Assembly (NCBI GenBank): GCA_016715885.1
Contig: JADJXL010000025.1
Coordinates: 620,001 to 684,000 of the forward strand
DNA from: Polyangiaceae bacterium
GTDB taxonomy: Bacteria; Myxococcota_A; Polyangia; Polyangiales; Polyangiaceae
Length of the DNA: 64,000 nt
Direction of reading: 5' to 3'
This document shows positions 51,533 through 59,793 of this stretch, one piece after another. The position numbers and the translations under genes were made by a program. Under the pieces are notes generated by a model. It searched no databases. It saw only the letters and a list, made by a program, of their open reading frames with translations, and was not told where the DNA came from. Each line of letters starts with the position of its first letter. Position 1 is the stretch's first letter.

Positions 51533-52581
51533 AAACCACGAAGTCGTCGCTGCTCTTGTGCGCATGTCTCCTGCTCACGGCCGCATGCGCGTCCATTTTG
51601 GGCATTCGACCACCGGGACGCCGAGCCTTCGAGCATCGTGCGCATGCGCTCGAGGGGATTCATTGCAATCGTTGCCACGTCGGAGTTTCGGCGGCCGGCG
51701 AAGAAGGCCCCTTGCACTTGCCTTCGACTCGAGATTGCGTGACTTGCCACGAGAAACCTCACGACGATCGAGAATGTCGCAATTGTCACGGATTGCCTCA
51801 TGCCGCTCGAGGCGCCGAAATGGCGCGCACGCACCTGCGATTCGAGCACCGTACTCATGTGCCCCGGGTTCGAGGCGATTGCGTGCGATGCCACGTGGAC
51901 ATCGCGAGCGGCTCCGAAATTCTGCGGCCGCGTATGGCAACCTGCGGAAGCTGTCACGCGCACGAAAACCAGCTCGCGCAAGATCGTTGCGATCCGTGTC
52001 ATGTGAACCTGCGCGACGAAGGCGTTCGTCCGGACGATCACCTCATTCACGCGGGCAATTTCGTCAGGGAACACGGCGTACGAGCGGCCGCGCAACGACA
52101 GCTCTGCATGAATTGCCATTCCGAGCGATCTTGCTTGAGCTGTCATGGCGTGACGGCTGCGATTTTGCCAGAGCGCCTCCTTTTCGACGATCCGATGCGC
52201 CTCGGGGTGCATCGCGCCGGATTCCTTTCGCGCCATGCCGAGGAAGCTCGAGCGGATCCGGGCTTGTGCACGACGTGTCATTCGCCGAGCGTGTGCAGCA
52301 GTTGTCACACGCGCGAGGGGGTTGGCGCGACAAACGGCCGCGGGAGCCCTCATCCTGCCGGATGGCTCGGCCCGCCCAGAACGCGCAATGACCACGGACC
52401 TGCGGCATTTCGCGAACCGGAGACATGTGCGAGTTGTCATGGTGGCGCGGGTGAAGCGTTATGCATTGGATGCCATCGCGTAGGCGGCGTGGGCGGTAAT
52501 CCACATGCACCCGGCTTCCGCAGCAGCAAACGTAAAACCATCGACGAGCCTTGCCGGCGCTGTCACGAAGGTGGCCTATGA
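51529..52581 (+). CDS. 13-heme lipoprotein cytochrome
   Basis: This 350-residue protein starts at GTG 51529, overlapping the porin stop as GTGA. The lipobox is LLTAAC. It has 13 CxxCH motifs: CNRCH, CVTCH, CRNCH, CVRCH, CGSCH, CDPCH, CMNCH, CLSCH, CTTCH, CSSCH, CASCH, CIGCH and CRRCH. Extra His residues (FEHRAHA, RTHLRFEHRTH, DDHLIHAG) provide the distal ligands for bis-His hemes. It is coupled to the 26-heme gene by ATGA. Confidence 0.93.
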   Translation: MKTTKSSLLLCACLLLTAACASILGIRPPGRRAFEHRAHALEGIHCNRCHVGVSAAGEEGPLHLPSTRDCVTCHEKPHDDRECRNCHGLPHAARGAEMARTHLRFEHRTHVPRVRGDCVRCHVDIASGSEILRPRMATCGSCHAHENQLAQDRCDPCHVNLRDEGVRPDDHLIHAGNFVREHGVRAAAQRQLCMNCHSERSCLSCHGVTAAILPERLLFDDPMRLGVHRAGFLSRHAEEARADPGLCTTCHSPSVCSSCHTREGVGATNGRGSPHPAGWLGPPRTRNDHGPAAFREPETCASCHGGAGEALCIGCHRVGGVGGNPHAPGFRSSKRKTIDEPCRRCHEGGL

Positions 52582-54260
52582 GGTCGCCGCTCGCGCGCCC
52601 CTGGGAATGGCTGCTCGAGGCTGCATTGATGATTGCCGGCGGATGCGGCTTGACGAACGATGATGCGACATCGGCGGGTAGCGCAGGACAAGGCGCCCAA
52701 GCAAAACATATCGAAGAATCACCTCACCGTGGCCCCGGATCGGTGCGATGTGGTCGCTGCCATTCCGACGAAGATCGGGAAGCCGCACGGTGGAAAGAAA
52801 TCGCCAAAAAGGTCGGCCATGACGTCGACGCGATGCTGGAAACGCGATCGACGTGCACATGCTGTCACATTGGCGAAGTCAAAGGGTTTGGCGAGCCGCT
52901 CGATCGCGTGTGCGTGCAATGCCACGAGGACGTGCGCGTGCGCATCACCGGCATGGGGTCGCTCCATTGCGTAGCCTGCCACGATCCATCGAGCGCCGGC
53001 GGGACGCTCATTCGCGAAAGCGCATGGGAATGCCAGCAATGTCACGCAAAACAACAAGGCAATCGCTTGGCGATCGACGTGCACGGCGCAGAAGACTGCA
53101 CGAATTGCCACAGGCCTCACGAAGAACCGTGGACACTGCCGCGAAACTGCACCGATTGCCACGTATCGAACGACACGCACCACGGTGAAAACGCCGGCGA
53201 ATCCGCTTGCAACGTCTGTCATAGGCCGCATGAAGTGGGCGGTGACGCGGCCACTCGATGCATGGATTGCCACGACAAACGAAAGCCTGGAGCGTTCGTC
53301 AAGGCGGTGTTCAAAAACGGCCACGACTGCGCTTCTTGCCACGACCCGCACGCGGCTCCGGATGCTGCCCCGCGCGCGTGCTCGTCGTGTCATACGAACG
53401 TCCACACGATGCCCGGGCGCGGAAGTGATACGCACGCGAAATGCGAATCCTGTCATTCACCGCATGACGTACAAAAGACCGCCGCATCCACCTGCACGTC
53501 TTGTCACGCGACCATACAACCGAAACATCCGGATCCCAAGGGGCAATCCTGCACCGGTTGTCACGACCCGCATCCAGACGAAAAGGCGGCATCCGCAACG
53601 CTCGCGTGCAATCAATGCCATACCAAAGCAGCAAACGAAACGGCATTTCACGCGGGCACGACGAAGTGTCGAGATTGCCACGTGCCGCACGCATTCGATG
53701 GGGCGAGCGCGCTTCCGTGCAAGCAATGCCACGCAAAAGAGAGCGCCGCTGGATCGAGCGGCCATGGGCACGGCGATTGCGCCAAGTGCCACACCACGCA
53801 CGAGCCGCGAAAGAAGGCGCCGATGTGCGCCATGTGCCACGAAACCGAGCACACGACTGCGCTCGATGGGCATTTGAATTGCCTGCAATGCCACGAGAAC
53901 CATCCGAAAGACCGAAAACCGCTGAAGGCATGCATCGATTGCCATGCCGAACAACAAAAATCCGGTCCGCACGCCCGTCAAGATTGCAATGCATGCCATC
54001 GCGCACACGGGCCGGATGCTCCCATGGGCCCCAAAGGACCAAGCTCCCCGCCCTCGTGCGAATCGTGTCATTCAATCGCAAAACTGCCTACTTTGCATTC
54101 GTTGAATGGCCATCAACAATGTTCGTCGTGCCATTCCGCGCATGATGCGCCCAAGAGCGATCGCAAGACGTGCCTATCGTCGTGCCACACCAAAATGGAA
54201 AAGCACGAGCCGCTTGCGCGCACGTGCACCGGCTGTCACTCGTTCCGCGTATTGCGATGA
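52578..54260 (+). CDS. 26-heme lipoprotein cytochrome
   Basis: This 560-residue protein starts at the ATG at 52578, overlapping the previous stop. Its lipobox is MIAGGC. I count 25 CxxCH motifs and one CX3CH (CLSSCH) over about 500 residues, one heme per 20 residues, with a repeated CxxCHxPH pattern (CNVCHRPHE, CASCHDPHA, CESCHSPHD, CTGCHDPHPD). This density suggests a wire-like protein. It is the last gene of the operon, and its stop is one base from the end of the convergent membrane-protein gene. Confidence 0.95.
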   Translation: MRSPLARPWEWLLEAALMIAGGCGLTNDDATSAGSAGQGAQAKHIEESPHRGPGSVRCGRCHSDEDREAARWKEIAKKVGHDVDAMLETRSTCTCCHIGEVKGFGEPLDRVCVQCHEDVRVRITGMGSLHCVACHDPSSAGGTLIRESAWECQQCHAKQQGNRLAIDVHGAEDCTNCHRPHEEPWTLPRNCTDCHVSNDTHHGENAGESACNVCHRPHEVGGDAATRCMDCHDKRKPGAFVKAVFKNGHDCASCHDPHAAPDAAPRACSSCHTNVHTMPGRGSDTHAKCESCHSPHDVQKTAASTCTSCHATIQPKHPDPKGQSCTGCHDPHPDEKAASATLACNQCHTKAANETAFHAGTTKCRDCHVPHAFDGASALPCKQCHAKESAAGSSGHGHGDCAKCHTTHEPRKKAPMCAMCHETEHTTALDGHLNCLQCHENHPKDRKPLKACIDCHAEQQKSGPHARQDCNACHRAHGPDAPMGPKGPSSPPSCESCHSIAKLPTLHSLNGHQQCSSCHSAHDAPKSDRKTCLSSCHTKMEKHEPLARTCTGCHSFRVLR

Positions 54261-54261
54261 T

Positions 54262-54552
54262 TCATGCCGCCGGCGGCGCTTCGCTTTGCCGATCGCCCGT
54301 CGATGCCGATGCTTTCGTGCCCATCGCACGCCAAACCTCGCGGATGACGACACGCAAAAAGACGAGCAAAGACAACGTGCCAATGCCTTGAGCCACCGAC
54401 ATGGCCACGATGACCGGCAATGGCTTGGGGACGAGCAATGAAAAGATGATGAGCGCAAGCGCGACGAGCGCCAATACGCACGCAATGCGCACCTGACGCT
54501 CGACGTTCGGAGGAGCCGTCTGCGGCCGTTCGGGCGAATTCGACGAGCTCAC
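54262..54552 (-). CDS. Small inner-membrane protein coupled to the NapC-type cytochrome
   Basis: This 96-residue protein starts at GTG 54552, overlapping the stop of the upstream cytochrome gene as GTGA. It has two predicted membrane helices (IACVLALVALALIIFSLLV and VIVAMSVAQGIGTLSLLVF) with a charged N-terminus. There is no heme motif. The coupling suggests that it is a membrane partner of the NapC/NrfH-type protein. No family is recognised. Confidence 0.75.
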   Translation of the reverse strand: MSSSNSPERPQTAPPNVERQVRIACVLALVALALIIFSLLVPKPLPVIVAMSVAQGIGTLSLLVFLRVVIREVWRAMGTKASASTGDRQSEAPPAA

Positions 54553-55181
54553 GGTGAACCTCCGGCCGCTTGCACGATTGCCTTCGGCTTCGGATGCGGC
54601 GGGCCGTGGCAATTCGCCGCCGCGCAAGACACGAGATCCTTCTTGGCGGCTTCCGCATGAATCTTGTGTTCGAGCGGTTGGCGAGGCTTGTCGACCGGAT
54701 GGCATTGCATGCAAGCAAGATTCGAATAGGGCTTGTACAATTGTGGAGGTCTGTGACCGGGGGCGTCCCAATCCTGGGTATAATAATCCCAGACGTGGTG
54801 CATGCCGCCTATTTTCGTGAGCACCGTGCCGAACATCCCATAATCGGCGTGGCACACATAGCAGCTCTTGTCGCCGAAATAGGGATTCTTGCTGTGAATG
54901 GATGCGAGCGACGTACTGTGCGGATCGGCCGCGTCGTTGGCGTGCGGGTCCATGGTGTGACACGAGGCGCAGAATTTACGTTTCGTCGTCACCTCGAAAT
55001 TGGCAATGTTCCCAGCCATGGCGGCGGAGATGGGGAGAGGTCCGAGCGCTACGAAGAGCCACATTTTGACCACGCGCGTCAGCGGCGGGCGACGCACGAG
55101 AAACCCAATCAACATGGCTGCCGCGAGGAGCGCCAAACAGAGCGCCACGGCCGAAAGCAAGTCACCGGAATCGAAGGTCAT
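54549..55181 (-). CDS. NapC/NrfH-type tetraheme quinol dehydrogenase
   Basis: This 210-residue protein has membrane helices at about residues 9-30 and 40-58 (LLSAVALCLALLAAAMLI; MWLFVALGPLPISAAMAG). Four heme motifs follow: CASCH (TMDP), CYVCH, CMQCH and CAAANCH (CX4CH). This is the NapC/NirT/NrfH/CymA family, which takes electrons from quinol in the inner membrane. It is the missing inner-membrane part of the outward electron path encoded on the other strand. Confidence 0.9.
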   Translation of the reverse strand: MTFDSGDLLSAVALCLALLAAAMLIGFLVRRPPLTRVVKMWLFVALGPLPISAAMAGNIANFEVTTKRKFCASCHTMDPHANDAADPHSTSLASIHSKNPYFGDKSCYVCHADYGMFGTVLTKIGGMHHVWDYYTQDWDAPGHRPPQLYKPYSNLACMQCHPVDKPRQPLEHKIHAEAAKKDLVSCAAANCHGPPHPKPKAIVQAAGGSP

Positions 55182-55287
55182 GATCGCCTGTCCACGCTGG
55201 CTGGGGCCGAGAATAACACAAGATTCTCCGATGACGATGGATGAAATTACACCCGCGAAGCGGTTTGTCCAACCTGCCGCGAGTCGC

Positions 55288-55941
55288 TCAAACCCCCTGC
55301 GCCAAAGCCCCCCAAATCACCTTGTGAAGCTGCACCTGCACACGCACGTTCAGCCCATCCTCGAGCACCCACTTCACGAGATCCTTCGGATGAAGCTTTC
55401 CCCATACCGGCGACGCCAATAACGTGCACCCCATCGCGCCAAGCTTTCGCTCGGTCATCACCCCGCGCATCCATTCGTAATCCATTCGATCCGCCAAGAC
55501 AAACTTGATTTCGTCCCGCGCAGTGATGTGCTCCAAGTTCGACCAGCGATTGCGATGCGATTCACCCGAACCTGGCGCCTTCAAGTCCATGATCTTGTGC
55601 ACCCGCGGATCCACGCGAGACACATCCGCCTCACCGCTCGTCTCCAAAAGCACCGTCCGACCCGCATCACAGAATTCGCGCAAAAGCGGAATCGTACCCG
55701 GCTGTAGCAGCGGCTCGCCTCCTGTAAGCTCGACAAGCGGAGTGCCAAACTCGAGCGCCTCATCACGAACGGCTTCACGCTGCATGCGCTTGCCGCCATA
55801 AAAGGCCTGCGTCGTGTCACACCACGCACAGCGAAGGTTGCATCCCGTCAAGCGCACGAACGTGCATGGGAGGCCCACGAACGACGATTCGCCCTGGATG
55901 CTCGAATAAATCTCGTGGACGACGAGGGTGTCTTCTTTCAC
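55288..55941 (-). CDS. queE: QueE: 7-carboxy-7-deazaguanine synthase
   Basis: This 217-residue radical-SAM enzyme has the cluster motif GCNLRCAWCDTTQAFYGG (CxxxCxxC type, here C-N-L-R-C-A-W-C), preceded by EIYSSIQGESSFVGLPCTFV and followed by VELTGGEPLLQPGTIPLL. It starts at GTG 55941. It makes CDG on the path to queuosine. Other queuosine genes are not in the window. Confidence 0.93.
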   Translation of the reverse strand: MKEDTLVVHEIYSSIQGESSFVGLPCTFVRLTGCNLRCAWCDTTQAFYGGKRMQREAVRDEALEFGTPLVELTGGEPLLQPGTIPLLREFCDAGRTVLLETSGEADVSRVDPRVHKIMDLKAPGSGESHRNRWSNLEHITARDEIKFVLADRMDYEWMRGVMTERKLGAMGCTLLASPVWGKLHPKDLVKWVLEDGLNVRVQVQLHKVIWGALAQGV

Positions 55942-55959
55942 GGCGGCGGCTGACTTTTA

Positions 55960-56775
55960 CTACGACGATTCGCGAGCGCCAGGTGAAGACGCTTGGAAAG
56001 TGCGGAAGTCGACGCTTCCCGAGCCAAAACGGTGGGTCGTCCCGTCCTCTGCCCTGACGCACAAGAAGCCGTCAGCGTCGACGCCCGCGGCGATGCCTTG
56101 CACGCCCCCGATTTCGACAAGGCGCCCGCGGAGCATGTCGCGCCGCTCGATCTCCGCGTGAAACGGCTCGAGTCGTCGAGCTTCGTACGACGTGACCGCT
56201 CGGCCGATCTCCGCAAGAAGCAGCGCTGCGAGAACCGATCGGTCCGTCACGCGCGCGCCGAGGAGTCGCAACGACGTTGCTCGCAAATTGTCAGGAAAAA
56301 CCGTCGTGTGCACGTTGATGCCGATGCCCACGACGACCGCATCGACGGCGCTTCCGCGCAACGACGTCTCGACGAGGATGCCGGCGAGTTTGTCCTCGCC
56401 AACGTACACGTCGTTCGGCCACTTGATGCGCGCACGCCCTTCGGCGCCAAGCGCTTCGTCAACCACGCGAGCTACGCACACGCCGATCACGAGCGTGAGC
56501 GGCGGAAGCGCCATCGGCGGAATGTTGGGACGCAGAACAGCGGAAAGGTACAGGTTTTCCCCGGCCGGAGAATGCCAAGAATGACCGCTCCGACCTCGAC
56601 CGCGCGTCTGCGATTCCGCTAGAAAAACCGCCCCATGAGGCGCTCCCTTCGCAGCGGCCTGACGAGCATCGTCGTTCGTCGATGCCGTGACGTTTGTCAC
56701 GACAACCCGTCGGCCGATGGTCGCCCCAAGGCGATCAAGCTCGGTTTCGATGCGGCAAGCTTCGAGGTCCGTCAC
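55960..56775 (-). CDS. birA: BirA-type biotin-protein ligase
   Basis: This 271-residue protein has the ligase motifs STNDDARQ, ESQTRGRGRSGHSWHSPAG, KWPNDVYVGEDKLAGILVE, and GIGINVHT. There is no N-terminal helix-turn-helix, so it is a ligase only and not a repressor. It attaches biotin to carboxylase subunits. It starts at GTG 56775 and is 18 bases upstream of queE on the same strand. Confidence 0.92.
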   Translation of the reverse strand: MTDLEACRIETELDRLGATIGRRVVVTNVTASTNDDARQAAAKGAPHGAVFLAESQTRGRGRSGHSWHSPAGENLYLSAVLRPNIPPMALPPLTLVIGVCVARVVDEALGAEGRARIKWPNDVYVGEDKLAGILVETSLRGSAVDAVVVGIGINVHTTVFPDNLRATSLRLLGARVTDRSVLAALLLAEIGRAVTSYEARRLEPFHAEIERRDMLRGRLVEIGGVQGIAAGVDADGFLCVRAEDGTTHRFGSGSVDFRTFQASSPGARESS

Positions 56776-56897
56776 GTGCGTTTGTCCAGGCTACTGGAAG
56801 TCAATGTCCGCCGCTACCCTGTGCAAGACTTCGACGACCGAATCGACACGATGTCGAGAGCTTGCCAAAAGCCGCCCAACAAAGCACATTTACCATC

Positions 56898-59606
56898 ATG
56901 CATGCACGATTCTGCCTCTTCGCTTGCGCCATCGCTTCGTTCATCCCCCTTTCCATCGTGGGCTGTTCCGAAGACAATCCAAACAGCACGACGGGCGCAA
57001 GTTCCCACGTCGCATCGAGCTCCGGATCCAGCGGGAGCAGCGGTATGAGCAGCAGTTCTTCGAGCAGCGGTTCTTCGAGCAGCGGAGGGATGGGCATTCC
57101 GCCCGTCGATTGTTATCGCGCCGCCGGAACGCCCGCTTCGGCAACGGCATCGTGGAACGATGATCCCCACCAGGCGACGGTCGTCATCCAAAACGCCGAT
57201 ACGTGCGCGCGGACCTACGAGCTATCGACGACGGGACCATTGCGAGATGGAGTGCCCCAGAATCCTCGCGTGTATTCGGAAATCGCTGGGCAACCCGTCG
57301 TGCGTACGGGTCACGCCATGTTCGATGCATTGTATGCATTGGCCATTGAAGAGTCGCGTGAAGCGTCGGTCGAATCCATATCGGATGGAGCGTTCAACGG
57401 TGGAAATCCGCTACCTTGCGAAGCGGGCGGGTGTTTCGAGACGGGGCGATTGTGGAAATACGTCTGGACCCGCGATACGGCGTATTCGATGGCATTGGGG
57501 CTCGGCCTCTTGGATCCATTGCGCGCGCGGACGTCGTTGGTCTTCAAGACGAGCACCAAACGCGATGGATCTCAACGCGCCATCGTGCAAGACACGGGCA
57601 CCGGAGGGAGCTGGCCCATTTCGACGGATCGAGTCGTCTGGGCCATGGGGGCGATTGAAGTCCTCAAGGTATTGGAAGGCGACGAGCGCACCGCATTTCG
57701 CGACTTGGCGTACGAGGCCATCGTGAATACGGCCGAGCGCGATCGTGTGGTCGTTTGGGATCCGCGTGATGGCCTCTATCGCGGCGAGCAGTCGTTTCTC
57801 GATTGGCGAGAGCAAACCTATCCCGCATGGACGACGACGGACACGGTGCAAATTGGCATGAGCAAAGCGCTCGGCACGAATATCGGCCACCTGGTGATGC
57901 TCGACATGGCCGCACAATTGGCAGCGGAAAAGAATGATTCGGCGGCGAGCCAAAAATATACAGAATGGGCGACGGCATTACGGCAAGCCATTCGATCGCG
58001 TTTGTACTTGCCGGATCGAAAAATGTATTCGACGTTCGTCACGACCGAGCTCGACCAGGCGCCGACGCTGCAATACGATTTGCTGGGATCTGCGTTTGCC
58101 GTGCTATTCGAAGTCGCGACGCCGGCACAAGCCGCGGACATCGTCGCACAATATCCACACTTGCCCAAAGGGCCGCCGGTCATTTGGCCCCAACAACGCG
58201 ACGTGCGGATTTACCACAATCGAGGCATATGGCCGTTCGTTACCGCGTTTTGGGCCAAAGCTGCCGCCAAAGTGGGCAATGCCGACGCCGTCGATCATGC
58301 CGTGCACTCGCTCGCGCGCGGAGCGGCGCTCAATTTGTCCAACATGGAGAACTTCGAAGTCGTCTCCGGCGCCAACATGCTGCACGAAGGGCCGACGAGC
58401 GGTCCCGTCGTGAATTCGCAGCGGCAACTGTGGAGCGTCGCGGGATACATATCCATGGTGCACGACGTGCTTTTCGGCTTGGAGGCGACCCAAAAAGGGG
58501 TACGGTTCAGGCCAAACATCACGCGCAGCTCGAGAAACACGCTCTTTGCAGGCATGAACCAAATTGCCTTGTCGAACGTGAAGTTCCAAGGAAAAACCGT
58601 CAATGTGGTCGTTTCCTTGCCGGAGGCTCCAGCAACGAACGGAATGCTCGACATCGCGCGCGTGCGCCTCAACGGAAATGAAATCAGCACGGACTTCGTC
58701 GACGTGGCCATGCTGGGCGATTTCAATTTGTTCGAGGTGGAGCTGTCCGCTGGCAGCGATGCAACGCGTAGCATCACCGTGATCAGCGAGCAGCAAGCGA
58801 GCAATCCGCAGTTTTTGTATGGGCCGCGCACGCCGGCCATTTCGAGCCTGAGCATCGTGAACGATAGGGTGCAAGTTGGCTTTACCGTGCCCGAAAATGG
58901 GAGCGACGTGACGTTCAACGTGTACCGCAATGGGTCCCGCGTGGCGGAAAATTTGCCCGGTACGACGACGAACTGGCTCGATCCGGACAGCGGAGCGCAC
59001 GCGACGACGACGTATTGCTACACCGTGGAAGCCGTGTTCGGATCGAGCGGCAATGCGTCACAACGGGCGCAGCCGTCTTGTTATTGGGGACCGAACGCGC
59101 AACGTATCCAGACGTGGAATGCGCAAACATTCCAAGCGAACGGCGGAACGTTGACCTTCAATCACGGCCGCTGGCACTACGAGGATTGGGGCGACCCGAA
59201 CGATACGCTCATGATTGCCAACGTGCAACCCACCCAATCCGGCTGGCATTACCTGCAGGTCGAAGCGGGCAATGGCGCCGGCAACGTGACGTCGGGCATT
59301 ACCTGCGGCATGAAAGCGATCGAAGTGTGGGAAAGCGGAACGCTCGTCGGAGGCGGGTATCTCACGATGCCGCACCTCGCGGCGCCCGGAGATCCGAATC
59401 CATGGGGACAATGGCGGACGTCGAATTTGATCCCCGTGAACCTCACGGCGGGAAAAACCTATTTTCTTGTGATTCGTGAAGACATGGCATCGGGAAACAT
59501 GAGCGATTACGCACACTTCGCGACCTATGGCGGTGCCGGCGGACAAGCCGGGCGATTCAACAAGGTCAACATTTCGGAGGTGAGACTGCTGGCCTTTGGA
59601 CCATGA
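56898..59606 (+). CDS. Lipoprotein with six-hairpin glycosidase-like domain and carbohydrate-binding-type C-terminus
   Basis: This 902-residue protein starts at the ATG at 56898. The lipobox is LSIVGC and a Ser/Gly linker follows. Residues about 80-560 look like an (alpha/alpha)6 glycosidase: GRLWKYVWTRDTAYSMALGL, GSWPISTDRVVWAMGAIEVL, WTTTDTVQIGMSKALG, HNRGIWPFVTAFWA. The Asp in WTRD and an acidic residue near the middle are catalytic candidates. A fibronectin-III-like segment (TPAISSLSIVNDRVQVGF) and a beta-sandwich end follow. It may degrade prey polysaccharides. Confidence 0.82.
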   Translation: MHARFCLFACAIASFIPLSIVGCSEDNPNSTTGASSHVASSSGSSGSSGMSSSSSSSGSSSSGGMGIPPVDCYRAAGTPASATASWNDDPHQATVVIQNADTCARTYELSTTGPLRDGVPQNPRVYSEIAGQPVVRTGHAMFDALYALAIEESREASVESISDGAFNGGNPLPCEAGGCFETGRLWKYVWTRDTAYSMALGLGLLDPLRARTSLVFKTSTKRDGSQRAIVQDTGTGGSWPISTDRVVWAMGAIEVLKVLEGDERTAFRDLAYEAIVNTAERDRVVVWDPRDGLYRGEQSFLDWREQTYPAWTTTDTVQIGMSKALGTNIGHLVMLDMAAQLAAEKNDSAASQKYTEWATALRQAIRSRLYLPDRKMYSTFVTTELDQAPTLQYDLLGSAFAVLFEVATPAQAADIVAQYPHLPKGPPVIWPQQRDVRIYHNRGIWPFVTAFWAKAAAKVGNADAVDHAVHSLARGAALNLSNMENFEVVSGANMLHEGPTSGPVVNSQRQLWSVAGYISMVHDVLFGLEATQKGVRFRPNITRSSRNTLFAGMNQIALSNVKFQGKTVNVVVSLPEAPATNGMLDIARVRLNGNEISTDFVDVAMLGDFNLFEVELSAGSDATRSITVISEQQASNPQFLYGPRTPAISSLSIVNDRVQVGFTVPENGSDVTFNVYRNGSRVAENLPGTTTNWLDPDSGAHATTTYCYTVEAVFGSSGNASQRAQPSCYWGPNAQRIQTWNAQTFQANGGTLTFNHGRWHYEDWGDPNDTLMIANVQPTQSGWHYLQVEAGNGAGNVTSGITCGMKAIEVWESGTLVGGGYLTMPHLAAPGDPNPWGQWRTSNLIPVNLTAGKTYFLVIREDMASGNMSDYAHFATYGGAGGQAGRFNKVNISEVRLLAFGP

Positions 59607-59793
59607 GCGAGTAAGGCGGGCAGCTCGAACGCTTCATTGTTGTCATACCCGCTCATCGAGCGTGTAACCTGCGGCTTCCACGTGACGCCCCACGTGACGT
59701 CACCGTTACGGTCCATGAACCTTTGTGCCGGGCTCCTACAGCGAGAAATCGAGCAGATCGCCATTGGCATCAGGATTGCCTAATGATCTGCCC
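59607..59793. other. Intergenic region before the subtilase gene
   Basis: The stretch is expected to hold the subtilase promoter. On the minus strand a frame reads RNGDVTWGVTWKPQVTRSMS and further to LPALLAHG, perhaps a fragment of a lost gene, without start or neighbour. Nothing else was recognised. Confidence 0.35.

Noticed and set aside
50751..52391. 546-residue plus-strand frame over the porin and 13-heme genes
   Set aside because: Arg/Ser-rich shadow. The correct frame shows CxxCH motifs and overlapping starts.
59525..59770. Minus-strand frame RNGDVTWGVTWKPQ before the subtilase
   Set aside because: It overlaps the end of the glycosidase gene and has no upstream part. At most it is a remnant.
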